Assembly: GCF_947623445.1 (NCBI RefSeq)
Contig: NC_135248.1
Coordinates: forward strand, 11,665,820-11,729,819
Direction of reading: 5' to 3'
DNA: 64,000 nucleotides
Origin: Clavelina lepadiformis
Lineage: Eukaryota > Chordata > Ascidiacea > Aplousobranchia > Clavelinidae
The position numbers and the translations under genes were made by a program. Under the pieces are notes generated by a model. The model was not told where the DNA came from. It did not search any database and was given only the letters and a program-made list of their open reading frames with translations. Below are positions 22,942 through 35,396 of the stretch, piece after piece. Numbering within the stretch: the stretch's first letter is position 1; the number at the start of each line of letters is the position of its first letter.

Positions 22942-25900
22942 CTAAGGAGAGATGCATCTATGGCCGTTTGCCGGGCTACAAGTCGTACCAGCTGGACAGT
23001 CTATCTTGTACGGATGTGGATCTCCGAAAGCACACAGATAGAATGATGTTGAATCGCCGCAATTGGGTTGACCCGGCGGGGTACGGCTGCAATCTGTTTT
23101 AAAAGAATCTGATAAAATTACTTTGGAACGAATATTTCGAAGTGCTGTGGCCTGATTTTACCAAATTTGTGTCCAGATCACTAACGCACGTCAATACAAT
23201 ATCAGGAATCAGAATCCAGTGTTGATATATTATGACGTAATAAAAGTTTTCGATAGAGATCTTTGCATTCGCAAGCGTGAGTAACAGTATAATCAAAAAT
23301 TCTTTAAAACTCACGATACTTCTGTGGGAACTAAACAGTAAGCTCTTTGGGAATATTCCCGTTTTAATTTTTGTTGTAAAGTTGAAATATGTAAGAGAAG
23401 GCTTTTTATATTCGCTCCATCTACTAGTTTTGTTTTCCTAAAACCATTTTGATTTGTTTATAAAAATAAAGACAAACTAGCAGAATGTTGTGAGGGGCGA
23501 TCGCAAACACCTAAAGCAATTAGCTTGACAGACACATAAGTATAATTAATCAATGACAAAACGCTTGCTGCGTACTAATATAATTTACCTGGTACGTTTG
23601 ATTCCTGTGATGATGAAGTTGTAGTGCTTGAAGGACCAACAGTTTCAGACCGATCTATCTCTGATGACGTAGTAGTAGTAGTGGCAGTGCTAGAGGTAGT
23701 AGTAGTTGAAGGAGGCGGATTACTTGAGCTGCCCATCGGACAATCCGTTGATGTGGTAGAAGTGCTGACAGGGGTTTCAGTTGTTGTGGAGTCAGTGCCA
23801 CTGTCATTATGTGTGATGGCGATATCGGCACAACCATAAAATTCTTCTTGCTGTCCCCGTCCTATTCCACTTAGTCCATTCTCGTCTGTGCCCCAGGAGT
23901 TGCCTGAAAGGTTTATAAATTGAACACTTTGCTGAAGTTGGAAATTTATAGGTCGTTTATGTAAAAGCACAAGTAAGCCTATATACTTGATTTCGACATG
24001 TTAACCCATGGATTTTAACTGACCTGTCCTATAACGCCATTGGAAAAGGCATTGTTCGCATCTTACATCGTCAGGCAGTTTTACCCTCATATTGTGAGGT
24101 CCTGTTGCAGCGCTTGGATCTGTAGGCATGTCCCATTTTTTGTCTCCGTTTTCGAAACTCAAAAGATATCTGCACGTGTCAAATTGTACATCAGTAATTG
24201 CAGAGGTTCCGTTTATGGATCCTCTCGCTGTCAGCTTCTGTTATCGTGAAGAATAGAATTGTCGGTCCTAATCATGGCGCAATTACGTGTGAGGTCAGTC
24301 TGGTAAGTTTGTGTAATTGTGGCCCGTAATTGGGCATTTCATAACTTAACCTGCTAATCGTTTTTACAGATGTTTCAGCTAAAGCCTACCATTTGTTATT
24401 TTTAAGTAAACCGTCTCTTGACTATGTATGCTTTAATGTACGTAAAGTAAGGGGGAGACAATTTAAGTGAAACGAAGAGTCCACCCCCTAAAGTTGCCAA
24501 GTTTCGGCCTAAAACTTGTAGCTGAAGCTTCATGAATTACTTCGTTGATTTATTTAGTTTTTTGAAGCCAATAGCTTATACTGAATATTTTACTTTGAAA
24601 AAAATTTTGCTAAAAGCCACCGAAGTTTTACCAGAAATTACAATTTTATTTCCAATTTATTGGATTTTTAACCAATCAGATCTAATCAACCCAATCATCC
24701 GTATCATGAGACATTACGGCTCAGTTTTCAGCTTTAGTATTTTACCATTATCGGTGCGCTATAAGTGCAGGTAATTGACCTGTTTAAGCATTCTTGAGGT
24801 ACGGGCGTATCCACGTCATTCCACGGGCATAAACGAAATTCGAAATATCCTTTGTGCTGGGCAGTGATTTCAACAGTAACGTCTATTACGTCTCCGGCCT
24901 CATACTTTCTGGAAAATGATACATTAAGGTAATATTAAGTTAATTAGTAAATAATTATTAATAGGAAATAGTTCGACGTAATAAACAATTGTGTGTTTGT
25001 CTCGTTACAATTTCTCACCGAAGAACAAGATCATTCCAAATAAAATTTAGCTAACAATAATTGGTCTAAAATGTAGACCTTTGCAAATCAAGCTAACCGA
25101 AGCAAAAGTTTGTTTTTCGTTGGTTTTATGTTTTTTGTTATTTATTTTGTACATATTTGTGAACGTGTAAATTCAAATAGGTCGACTGAATTTGCAGCAA
25201 ACATCAATCAAAATAAAAGAACAAAACACGAACATTATATTCACAGAACCTTGTTATTATGCCCAAAGCGTACTTTCCACCAGCTTCATGTGGTTTCATT
25301 TCAGCCTGAAACGGGTCACCACAAACTCCACATTTTCCGTCTTGTACCATTTGGTTCTAAATGTTGAAAAACGTAGCTCAAATGTTTAGTTAATAACCCT
25401 ACATATCATAAATAAAAAGAAATTTTATATTGTATACGTATAGTATTGTCTACAAGCTATTCAGTATAATATTAATTACGTGTCGTCCGCCACAATTTTG
25501 CCCCATATCATTGTAGTTTGCTTGTATGATATTTTTATAGGGAATTAGCTCTGAATCCGTTTCTTTGAATCTGAACATGCTCGCTCTGCTCGGTGGTTCC
25601 AGCAGCCTTCCGTGACTTTCGACGTTTGTTACAAAAAATACTGTAACTGTAAAATTATAACAAAATAAGACCAATCCCTTCCATCACAGGTTTTCTACTG
25701 TTTATAGTTCATTGTTTAATAACAAAGCGCAGTGGCGTTAAGCGTCACGCAACTGTACGATTTCTTCTAAGTTTTCATTTGTCGTTGAATTTACCTTTTA
25801 CTGTTGATTTTTATCTGCCACACAAGCGCCACTGACATTTATAAGTATATTGGCCACCCAAAAGTAGACTTATGTAAGCACATAACTTGGTGTGTACATA

Positions 25901-25945
25901 GTACTTACTGACGAAAAGAAGATAATAACCAATTTGCTGATTCAT
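22942..25945 (-). CDS. AA15-family lytic polysaccharide monooxygenase with C-terminal Cys-rich module
   Basis: Seven exons in phase give 350 residues: 25945-25909, 25646-25480, 25356-25250, 24908-24780, 24169-24024, 23903-23589, 23093-22942. A signal peptide (MNQQIGYYLLFV, through VES) is followed directly by HGRLLEPPSR, so His24 becomes the mature N-terminal copper ligand of the histidine brace; the second ligand is His122 in TAQHKGYFEF. Other AA15 marks are QNCGGRH, DGKCGVCGDP, HEAGGKYALG, RLCPWND, CEQCLFQWRYRTGNSWG and GCADIAI. A Ser/Thr-rich linker (about 232-300) leads to a six-Cys tail (FYLCAFGDP, CPAGTTC) that resembles CBM14/CBM19-type chitin-binding modules; that last point is inference. 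AA15 enzymes oxidatively cleave chitin and, in some animals, cellulose. The protein is secreted. Length and catalytic residues look intact. Confidence 0.92.
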
Positions 25946-28717
25946 TGTTAATTGAACCTTCGTTAATGTTAAGAAAATATCTTCTGCAATCATCGAACTG
26001 TAGCTGCTAAATCGATGTAACTTGGTCAAACGCGTAATGGGCTCTTGAATGCAGTTTGAAACGCAAAAGACCGTAAGAAATAAGAACAATGAATTTTTTT
26101 TACTTTTTGTGAAGAGTTCTTGTAAGCTATCTTTAAATATAGGACATAAGTAACTCAGTACAACAGCTATATGGTTGAGTTGATCTGGTATAACAACCTT
26201 AAATTAATTTTTTTTCCAGTGATGCAAAAATGCTTTCTTCTTCTATGTACAGTAAAATCGAAACATAGCGTGAGAAAAATGTGTAGACAAAGCAGTAATT
26301 CTATAACCTAAATCGGGTGTAACTTCAAGTTGCTGTTTATGGAGAACATACGTAACTGACCGCAATGTCAAGTGACCCTAGAGAGACTGATGTGCTTCTA
26401 TCTTTCTGAAAACACTTTTAGACACAAAATAGGCGGGCAGATGGAGAAGTGTTGCGATTACTTAAAAAAAGTTAAAAAAGATTTCTTTAATTGAAATACA
26501 ATCTTTCATAGGAGGCTGTGTTTAGTGATTCTTGAATTTGAGCCATCAAGGTTTCCTCTGACCTTTATATACGTCACAGCTCTTGAGTTTTGTATATGAG
26601 CAATCGCAGCAGATGAAGCAAAAAATTCAAAAAATTTATGAGAAGTTATTTTAGATGGACTTACGTATATGTGCTGTACAGGAAGTTGTAACTATATATA
26701 AGTTACAAATGACAGTCAATCTTTTTGGTCGGTGACAAATGTGACGCTATAATCTGCACTCTTACACTGGCCAACAAAAATATTTTCGCATCTAAGGAAA
26801 TCACTGTTTTTTGGCAATTTGAACTCATTGATTTCAAAACTGACGTAATTTTTTTCAGGTTGACTTATTGGTCACGTGCAGTTACAAACTTCTCATAAAA
26901 AAAACAGAGCACACACTAATATACCTACGTGATATACGGGAATAACTTTCCTTGTTCGGAGAACCTGTCAATTTACCTCGGAATAATCCAACTACAGTGT
27001 AGTTACTAACTTATACATTACAAAAATTAAATCGACAACAATGAAACTACAGCAGAGGTTGCACGAGCGACAGGTAATCGAGTGTACTGCATGGGATAGG
27101 AGAGTGATGATGGTTACAGCATCGCAATGCGTCATCCGACAAAAATAAAAAGTATTTAGGCTAAATTGTGGGTTTTAAGTTTTAGAAAATTGTCAGCACA
27201 ATGTATGGATAAAGTTGGAGCATTATTTTCCAGGCAAGTAAACATTGACAAAATTTCATGCCTATTTTTTAGTAACTCAAATCTCGACAGTATCCTACGG
27301 CGGAAAAGGGTCTGTGAGCTACTATACTCGTAGATGTTGCAACTTTTACATTGTTCAGTTATTTTGTCTTTTTGTCTGATCACGACGTTGGTTAGCAGCT
27401 AGCAAAGTTACTTATGCAAGTTCTGTTTCCATATATATTTGCAGAGTGTTAATCCCATTGCTTGCCGTAGACATTTATTGTGAATACGAAGTTTTATTGA
27501 CTAACCTATGGATTGCTGTCTGGTTACTTTGTCGTCAGTATATGCAAGCATTTGATAATGATTCGTTGTGACTTGTGGTGATATTGTTTCTTTAACTATG
27601 CACATTAACATAATACAATAATGCAGCACTCAGCATAATACACCATTCGTTAAAATGATTTTTTTAGAACAATAAGTTCAAGGCATGAACCAACACGATA
27701 TACAGCTTTGTCAGTAATTATTTTACTCAGGATAAATGTGTACGCTACAACGTGTAAGTTAGAATGGAAAAACGTGCGCAGTATAGGCCTACAATAAAAC
27801 ATAAAATTGCCCAGCAGTAAGAATACGGTCCTAAATACGCTAACCGCTCCGCCACCTAGCCGACAATAAAATTAACGCAAACAACTACCCTCGTGTTTCT
27901 GACGTCCATGCTTAGAGTTGTTTAAAGTTGAAAAACGAAATGCGTTTGACATTTTGCTCCGACTGACACGGAACAGTTTTATTTTTAAGCATGATTTTAG
28001 AGTGACCCCCAATAATATGATATATTTTGAAGTGTTTTGACCTAGCAGGATCATAGCATAAAGAGCGGGCGCTGTTGTTAAATAGCACCCAGCTGTTTTG
28101 GAATAGCACCCTGCTATTGCTTGCTGCTCAGTGACTGTCAGGCTGTTGTTACTGTTAGTAATGTAATCAATAGCAATTCAGATTTTCAACAAAATGTACA
28201 GCTGATGCAGATTATTTTCTATAAAGTGAGTGCTAATCGAGCAATCACAAGATGCTGTTTATTACATCATGAACTGCAGTCTGTCAATTACAGAGCAGCA
28301 ACCACCAAAAGGATGCAACTCGACAAAACAACCGCCTGCTGTTCATTACGTTACGAACAACATCTTAACGTTACACGTCGCAACGAGCAGCTTGTCAATT
28401 ATTGAGCAGCAAACAATAGCAGAGTGCTACTTAAAAACAGCGGGCTGTTATTTACCAATAACACTTGTTCTTTGGATTACGACCCGGTCTCTCTAAATCA
28501 CTGAACATCAACCAATAGCATGGTGCTCCTCAAAAACAGCAGGCTTCATTTTGGGAAATTTTAGTATGTGCTCTGTTGAAACTACAATTGGTGATTTGAT
28601 GGTCTATTTGTCTAGCAACTTTAGCTATGGTAAATTTTGAGTGAGTGGAACTGAAAACTACGGAAGTAAGGAAGCTGTTTTTTCGGGACTTATTGAAAAC
28701 TCCTAATAAATAGAATT
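25946..28717. other. Intergenic between the divergent LPMO and CSN6 genes
   Basis: LPMO (minus) and CSN6 (plus) diverge from this 2.8-kb interval, so both promoters should lie here. No coding exon is supported; short frames near 27156-27383 and 28121-28496 lack homology and splice context. The right part carries the inverted-repeat block described separately. Confidence 0.55.
28091..28543. repeat. Inverted-repeat block, MITE-like, upstream of CSN6
   Basis: The arm 28091-28130 (contains CACCCTGCTATTGCTTGCTG) recurs inverted at 28403-28442 (contains TGAGCAGCAAACAATAGCAG), about 85% alike by eye. A third, shorter inverted match lies at 28511-28543 (CCAATAGCATGGTGCTCC). The segment between the arms also repeats AGCAGCAA and CTGTCAATTA words. 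It ends about 175 bp before the CSN6 start codon, so it overlaps the probable promoter or 5' UTR. No clear target duplication was found. Confidence 0.5.
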
Positions 28718-31700
28718 ATGGAAACAGAATCACGACCAGGCACGTCCAAGGAGCCTGTTGCAGTTCAGCCTACGGCAGCAGGTAAACTGATGAAACGTCT
28801 GTTTTTAACATCTATATATAATAACCTGTTTTAGGCTGGCACGCAGTCTACCAGTCTAGGCATGCACAGAAGTTTTATAATTATTTAATAGGTCGATTTG
28901 TGTGGCTCATACAAGAACGTCATGTGATAATCATATTGATACACCACCTATTTTAAAAAATACAGTTATTTGCACAACCATCACATATAGGATCTTACCA
29001 TTTCACCAGAAAAATCTGAACGTTCGAGGAACTTTATGTTTGGTAGTTTCTTGTTAACCTAACTTGAAAATGATAACTTAGTAACCCAAATCATCCAGGT
29101 CTCCTAGTTTTGCACTCTATCAGGATTGTGTATTGAGCAATTAGTGCATCATATTTTGTTTTCTGTTAGCCCATAACTTCTTACTATTCAGGCCTTTAAT
29201 CTCTCTTCTTATAATCCCAATTTAACTTACACATACAATTAAACTCTATGATGATTAGCGAAAATCATTTTTACATGCCTGTTTTTCAAATTCAATCCTT
29301 TGTCTCTCAGGACAGGCTACACAACCTATACCTTATACTTCCAGATTGGAAAGTTTGCTAAATTTGCGGGGGATTGAAATTAATTGCATGTATAATGGCT
29401 AATGTTTCATCTTGTTGCGCGCTGGATTTTTCACCCAAAAACTGCAAACTTTCCAATCTGGCTTACAGTGAAATAGTCACTTTCTTAAATGTGGCTTGGC
29501 TTGACTTGCCGTGAAGTAATTTTCTACCATACCTGCCCTCTTTTTAATAAACTCTGCTATTGTGATTATTGAATGCAGACCGCAGTGTGATGGCTGGTGC
29601 GGGAGCAATTGGTAGCGTAACAGTCAAGCTTCATCCACTGGTGATCATGAATATCTCTGATCATTGGACAAGACTTCGCGCTCAAGAAGGCAAACCTAAG
29701 CCCGGTAGGTTACTGCAATGTTATTAACCTGAAGTTGGTTGTTGAAGGGTTTCAAGTAAGTCATTTTCTGACTTATGTAAACTCTGGTTGATTGAAGTTA
29801 TGTTTTGAGTCTAATTTAATGTTGTCAATTTCATGAAGTTTGTTTACGTTACATTATATACTCTGTTGAATTATTCATTCAACTTTTTTTGAAGATTTTA
29901 CATGGTTGATATTTCTTTTAGATATTTAAGTGTCATTTAATCTAACCTGAAGCATTAGTTTTGAGCTGTCACTTTTAGCATAACGTAGCTCGGGTCACTT
30001 GAGACCATGACTTGAATCTCAAAGTAAAGCTCTTTGAAACTGTTACTCTGAAAGTCAATGGCTCGAGTGTCTATATGCCTGGTGCTGGTGTTACTGTACC
30101 AATAACATGTTATTTTGTTGTGTTGTGTTTTATTCTATTGAATAAAAGCTTCAATTGTATGATGATCGGTGGATATGAGGTGTTTACCTTTTCTGATGCA
30201 TGTCTTAATGTAATTTTATGTTATTACACATATTTATAGGTATTGTAAACCTGTGTATAGTAATTATATAATACCTATTGTAATTTGTATATATACGTTT
30301 GCAGTTTTTGGAGCACTGATTGGGAAGCAAACCGGCCGAATCATGGAGATTATGAACTCATTTGAACTACAGTATACAGAAGAAAATGGTGTAATCACAA
30401 TCAACACCACATACTACTACACAAAAGAAGAACAGTGTGAGTATTTTAGTTATACAAGTTACTAAAAACTGAATTATACGTATATAAGTCAGGAGTCGGA
30501 AATGAAAACAACTTAACTCACCAATTGCTAACATATTACTCCATGGCAAATTTGCAACTCCACTTTTCCAGTTAAGCAAGTTTTCAAAGATCTTGACTTT
30601 CTTGGCTGGTATGGCTCTGGAGGCCCTCCCACAGAATCCGATGTTCAAATCCACCAACAAATATGCACATTCACGGAAAGCCCCATTTTCTTGAAACTGA
30701 ATCCCCAAGCGCCTTCTACTGATGTAAGTATTCTTGATAAACTATTTACAACAACAGTCATTAATCTGGAAGTGATATATGTATCAATTTATTTTATTAC
30801 TAAATTGTTCTTCAATTCAATTAACTGTTGGCAAATCGACCAGTAAGAAAGAACAGTAGGAAATAGCAACAGAAGAAGTTCACGCATCTGCCAACTGGTG
30901 TATTTACTGATGTATGTTTAGAGATATTTATGAGATTTGTTACAATGTCATCTTTAGTTTCTATTAGTATATACGGAAACAACAATTCTTTCAATCTTGC
31001 AGACGAGAGAGATACCTTTTAAAAATATAAACAAATGTAGTCAATCGAACTAAACTACACACAAATAATGATACCAATATGAAGTGTAATCTGTTTAGTA
31101 AAGACAGTATTTTATAGATCATGAAATAGTCAGGTATCTATGGTAATATATTCTATAATGCTTATCATTTAGTTGGTAATTCTTTTTGCAGCTTCCACTT
31201 TCTGTTTATGAGTCAGTGATTGATGTCGCTGACGGTACTGCAGTCACTAGACTAGTTGCCCTTAGTTACACCCTAGCAACCGAGGAAGCTGAACGCATTG
31301 GTGTTGATCACGTCGCGCGAGTATCAAATGTTTCGTCTGCGACAGAATCTTTAGGTATCTTATACGATAGAATTTGCTTAATGGGTTTCGGTAATAAATC
31401 CAGTCACTTATGACATCCAATTTATAATGGGGCGGAATTTTTGTGTAAAAATCCATCAATTTGTAAATCCAGACTTAGCCTTAAAAAACTGCAGTTGTCA
31501 TTTTTAGTAAAAAGTTTTCTTATGACAATTGCTTCCATCATGTCCCAATTCTATTTTTCTTTTCTACTGAGATCAAAAAGTTTTTCTTGTTGAAATTACC
31601 AATCTTATTATCACTCATTCCTATGTATATATATATATGGTATAATATAGAGATAGATTGTTTGTATTTCACCAAGATGAAACTTTGCTAGTCCCTGAAG

Positions 31701-33465
31701 GTTGAACAAACAGACTATATTGTTAAATGTTTTAATCTGGCAAAAGATGTATTGATTAAACTTTACTGCGTTAATCTAACTCTGATCAAAGCTGAACTTG
31801 TAACTACCTACTATTTTTTTTCAGCGTCAGAACACTTAAACAGCCAACACAGTTCAATAGTGATGTTGCATCATAGAATAAAACTTTTGCTGGAGTACAT
31901 TAACGCTGTTAAGGAAGACAAACTTCCTCGCGATCATGAGATTTTGAGGTTGATTCATGCTCTCTGTCATCGCCTCCCAGTCCTTGGATCGCATCAACTA
32001 AAAGAAGATCTTCACGATGTAAGGAAATATTTTAACTATTAACCAATAACCGTGTTCAATTTGGCCTGGTACATGTATGCAGGCAGCAGGGTATTGCTAA
32101 GTAGTGCTTAGCAACTAAGCCTTAGTTGTATTGCTTGTTATAAACGAGGTGTGTCACAAAAGTAACAAGAATAATTATGCCACAGTTAAAAATAAGGCAC
32201 CTGGGATTGAAAGGCGGTTTTTATTATATTGTTGGGTAACTCTTTGGTATCTTATCTTTGCAAAATCAATGCTCTGCTTCTATTTTCTGCAATTTCCCAG
32301 AACTTGTTTAACACTCGATGACTTGACAACCATTGATCTGTCTTCTGCCATAACTCTATATGCTGAAAACACTAAAATAAAGACTAATGTGTACATTCTT
32401 GAAAAGAACAATTAGACAATTCAGAAATATTGTAAGTTTGCACTCATACCTTTGAAAGGCAGAAAAGGTGGTGGTGGAGATGTCGAAAATGATCTGAGGT
32501 CTGGCAGACGTTTGCATAATTACATTTTTAATGAAAGGCATATAATATAGGGTTACCATATTTTCGTGGCCTAAAATCCGGACACTCTTTAGTGCCCACT
32601 AGCGGTTTTTAAAAATGAGGTATGAACACATTGTCTGTCAATATGACGTCACAGTAGCAATGCTTTGCCTATCCATTGTATACTGGAGTGGATTTTTGAA
32701 CATAGTGTCGTGAATTCACTGGGCTATTGGGCTATTTTTGATTTGACCTCTGGTGATCTCTAGGCTAGGGTCTAGGTCAGACACGTCGCGTGCCACGTGT
32801 TGGACACCCCTGATTTACAGGATTATTCCCGCAATTCTAAAATATCAAATTTTTATCTTAAGTTTGCATTAAAATCCATATATTTTTGAATCGTTTTTGC
32901 TGGGTGTAAATTGATCAATTCATGACAACTTTATAACTTGTAAACTTTATGAGCTTGCGGAGAACCAATAATCTCGCAATTCTTTTGAGCATTCAGATTT
33001 TAGCTGTGCTGAGCATTGCCTTATTTCAACAACACGCATACTTCCTTAATCTGGCCACCCGTAACTTTTTTTTATAGCTAGAAAGCGAAATGCATTGATC
33101 TCATTTTTCCAATGTAGGGAAAGATGAACTCGAAAATTGAGAAAATAAATTGAAAAGTGCACTAGCCTTAGACGAGATCGCATTGTGTACGATAATGTGC
33201 CGCCTCTTGTAATAAAACCTTTGTGCACAGACCCCGAATCCACTGTTACATATCTCCTGTACGTATTTCGAAAGGCTTTTTAGGTTTAAGATGATATTGT
33301 TTATGCCACTATGTTCTTTTGCAGCAATATAATGATGTGATGTTGATGACCTATCTTGGAGTGATGAGCAAGGGAAGCCAAACAATGAATCAGTTCATTT
33401 CCAAATTCAACGTTCTTTACGACAGGCAGAGTGCAGCACGGCGACTACGAGGTTTATTCATGTGA
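28718..33465 (+). CDS. COPS6: COP9 signalosome complex subunit 6
   Basis: Seven exons in phase give 323 residues, against about 327 in human: 28718-28781, 29579-29704, 30305-30436, 30572-30723, 31192-31354, 31825-32018, 33325-33465. The MPN domain starts with [18 protein letters not shown] and continues with [20 protein letters not shown]. Where active JAMM enzymes have the HxHP zinc motif, this protein has [15 protein letters not shown], as expected for the non-catalytic MPN-minus subunit that pairs with CSN5. The C-terminal helical part ([34 protein letters not shown]) is the CSN6 MPN C-tail. It is part of the nuclear and cytosolic complex that removes NEDD8 from cullins. The start is the first ATG, followed by an acidic, Pro-rich leader. 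Confidence 0.96.
32549..32812. mobile_element. hAT-like transposon end fragments in CSN6 intron 6
   Basis: At the right edge the minus strand reads CAGGGGTGTCCAACACGTGG, the start expected of hAT-type non-autonomous elements. The left part (AGGGTTACCATATTTTCGTG, then CCGGACAC) looks like the end of a different hAT-type repeat. No matching 8-bp duplication was found, so this is probably two eroded fragments. Confidence 0.35.
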
Positions 33466-35396
33466 TCATGGTTCATCTCACGTACTTTCACAGGATTGCA
33501 TGAAAATATCAATCGTGATCATGTGACATCAGCTGCAACTGGAACATGCAATAGGACACCTGTTACATTCGTGATCATTTCAATGTTGTGAATGACTTGA
33601 CAGTTACAGTGCTGTGTGGGAGCTGGCAGATAAGGATATATCTGCACAACAAAAGATCTAAAGCTTTCTTCGTTAAGTTGTCACTAATGTGATAAAATAT
33701 GATTTATTAAAATATCATTAAAGAAAATATTTTACTTACTGCTGTAGTGCCTGAAAGTGAGTTTTTTGTTAAATGCTGTGATGTTATTATACCAGCAGAC
33801 TGTTAAGTGTTTCCACCACTGTGTTAAGTGTTTGAGATCAGTTAAAAAATGGTTAAAACAGAATAAGTTGGAAGGGTTAAATAAAAAAACACACAAATAC
33901 TTCATATCAGATTAAGGATTGAGTTAATAAGATGACAGAAAAAAAACATGTTGCCGGCAAAACTAATATTGCCCAAGTTAAACGTAGATAAGAAATTAAT
34001 AACAATTGCTTTTTTAAGTGACATTTGGTATTCTACTACCTATACATGAATAAATATTAGATAGTTTATACAGACACAGCGATATGTCCAGTGCAGTCAC
34101 ACGGCAATTGTGATTTATTACATTTGAATCCTAGCAACAGAATTGTTCTAGGCTCAGAAACATTTAAGAGGTACACTGAGCTTTCCTCTGCTTTTTAGTA
34201 ACTGGCATGATTTGGTACCTTTACAAAAACACTTTATTTCAAATGAAACAATGAAATGAGAATATGTACAGTATTGCACGGAAACACAATCAAAAATTTC
34301 AGGGGTTTTTGATTGTGAATACAATGAAGCCATATTTTAATACAATTTAAAAGATATTGAGCCACAAATAAGAAACTTTTTAAGAATTAAAATAGATTGT
34401 ACTCTTCGGAAATCTATCATACTAGATTACCTACCATGCCCATTCTGGTGAAGATTTAAGATTAAAAAAAGCATAGACAATGACATTAAGAACAATTTCA
34501 TTCAAACAAACAAGGTATATATAATCATAAAACAAAGCGTCCACGAATGACTTTAAAATCCATCGTTGAAATGATAACTTCAGATGAATAACGTTACCGT
34601 ACTACAAATCTCAGAAAATCTACTGCTGCATGACATAAATACATAACGGCAACATCCAGCATAATAGCTTCAATAACGTCTATTCTTAGCAACCTAACTG
34701 CACAATCTTAACCAATTCACAATGTAAGGTTGATAAATTAAGTGCAAAAATTATTTGAGTAAGGCAATGTGGGCGTCAATGAAAAAATCACTTCATATCA
34801 CCAAAAAGATGCAAAATCATAATCACATAACATGTTCAATTCTTCATTAGTTCGAGAAATGTTTCCATATTTCAAACAAGTTTCACTTATAATTAGGGCA
34901 AATAAAATACAACTGCGTCATACATTTCGAAAATGTCTATACAATCAGACAGAAAGGCCAGCAAAGATTACTTGCATATAACACTAATTAAGCTCAATCC
35001 TAGTGAAAAGTGTCAAAAGAAATGCTCCATGTAGCAATAAATGATGCTGATCTTTTATGACAGATAATTAATTATTTAGAATTAAGATCATTTACATACT
35101 AGCAGGCAAGCTAAACAAATTAATGCCAAGGAAGGTAATTAACAAATTTACTTTCATAATGGTAATGGGCTAATGGCATTATTCAACAATTATTATTTAA
35201 GCATTATATGGTATACAACAGTAAGTTTTATATTGTGAACATCAGAATGCCAAAAGAATAGAACCACACACAAGACAGCAAAAGCTAGATATAAAATTGA
35301 ATATTTATTATGGCATTTGCAACCTTTTCTAAAATGATGTAATATTTTATGTGTGAAGAAAGATTAGGAAAGTAAAAACATTAGAACAAAAAAAAT
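33466..35396. other. Convergent 3' region of CSN6 and the SNARE gene
   Basis: The two genes end towards each other here and the 1.9 kb between their stops is very AT-rich, with no coding exon. It should hold both 3' UTRs. Candidate poly(A) signals are AATAAA at 33879-33884 (plus, CSN6) and TTTATT at 35304-35309 (AATAAA on the minus strand, SNARE gene). Confidence 0.55.

Noticed and set aside
23600-23830. Simple-sequence repeat or CRISPR-like array.
   Set aside because: The repeated ACT/AGT triplets encode the Ser/Thr-rich linker of the LPMO in frame.
24170-24240. Longer start for LPMO exon 5 using an acceptor near 24240.
   Set aside because: The acceptor at 24169/24170 keeps phase with exon 4 and restores the family order CLNR-YLLSF; the longer form adds about 24 unmatched residues and needs another donor.
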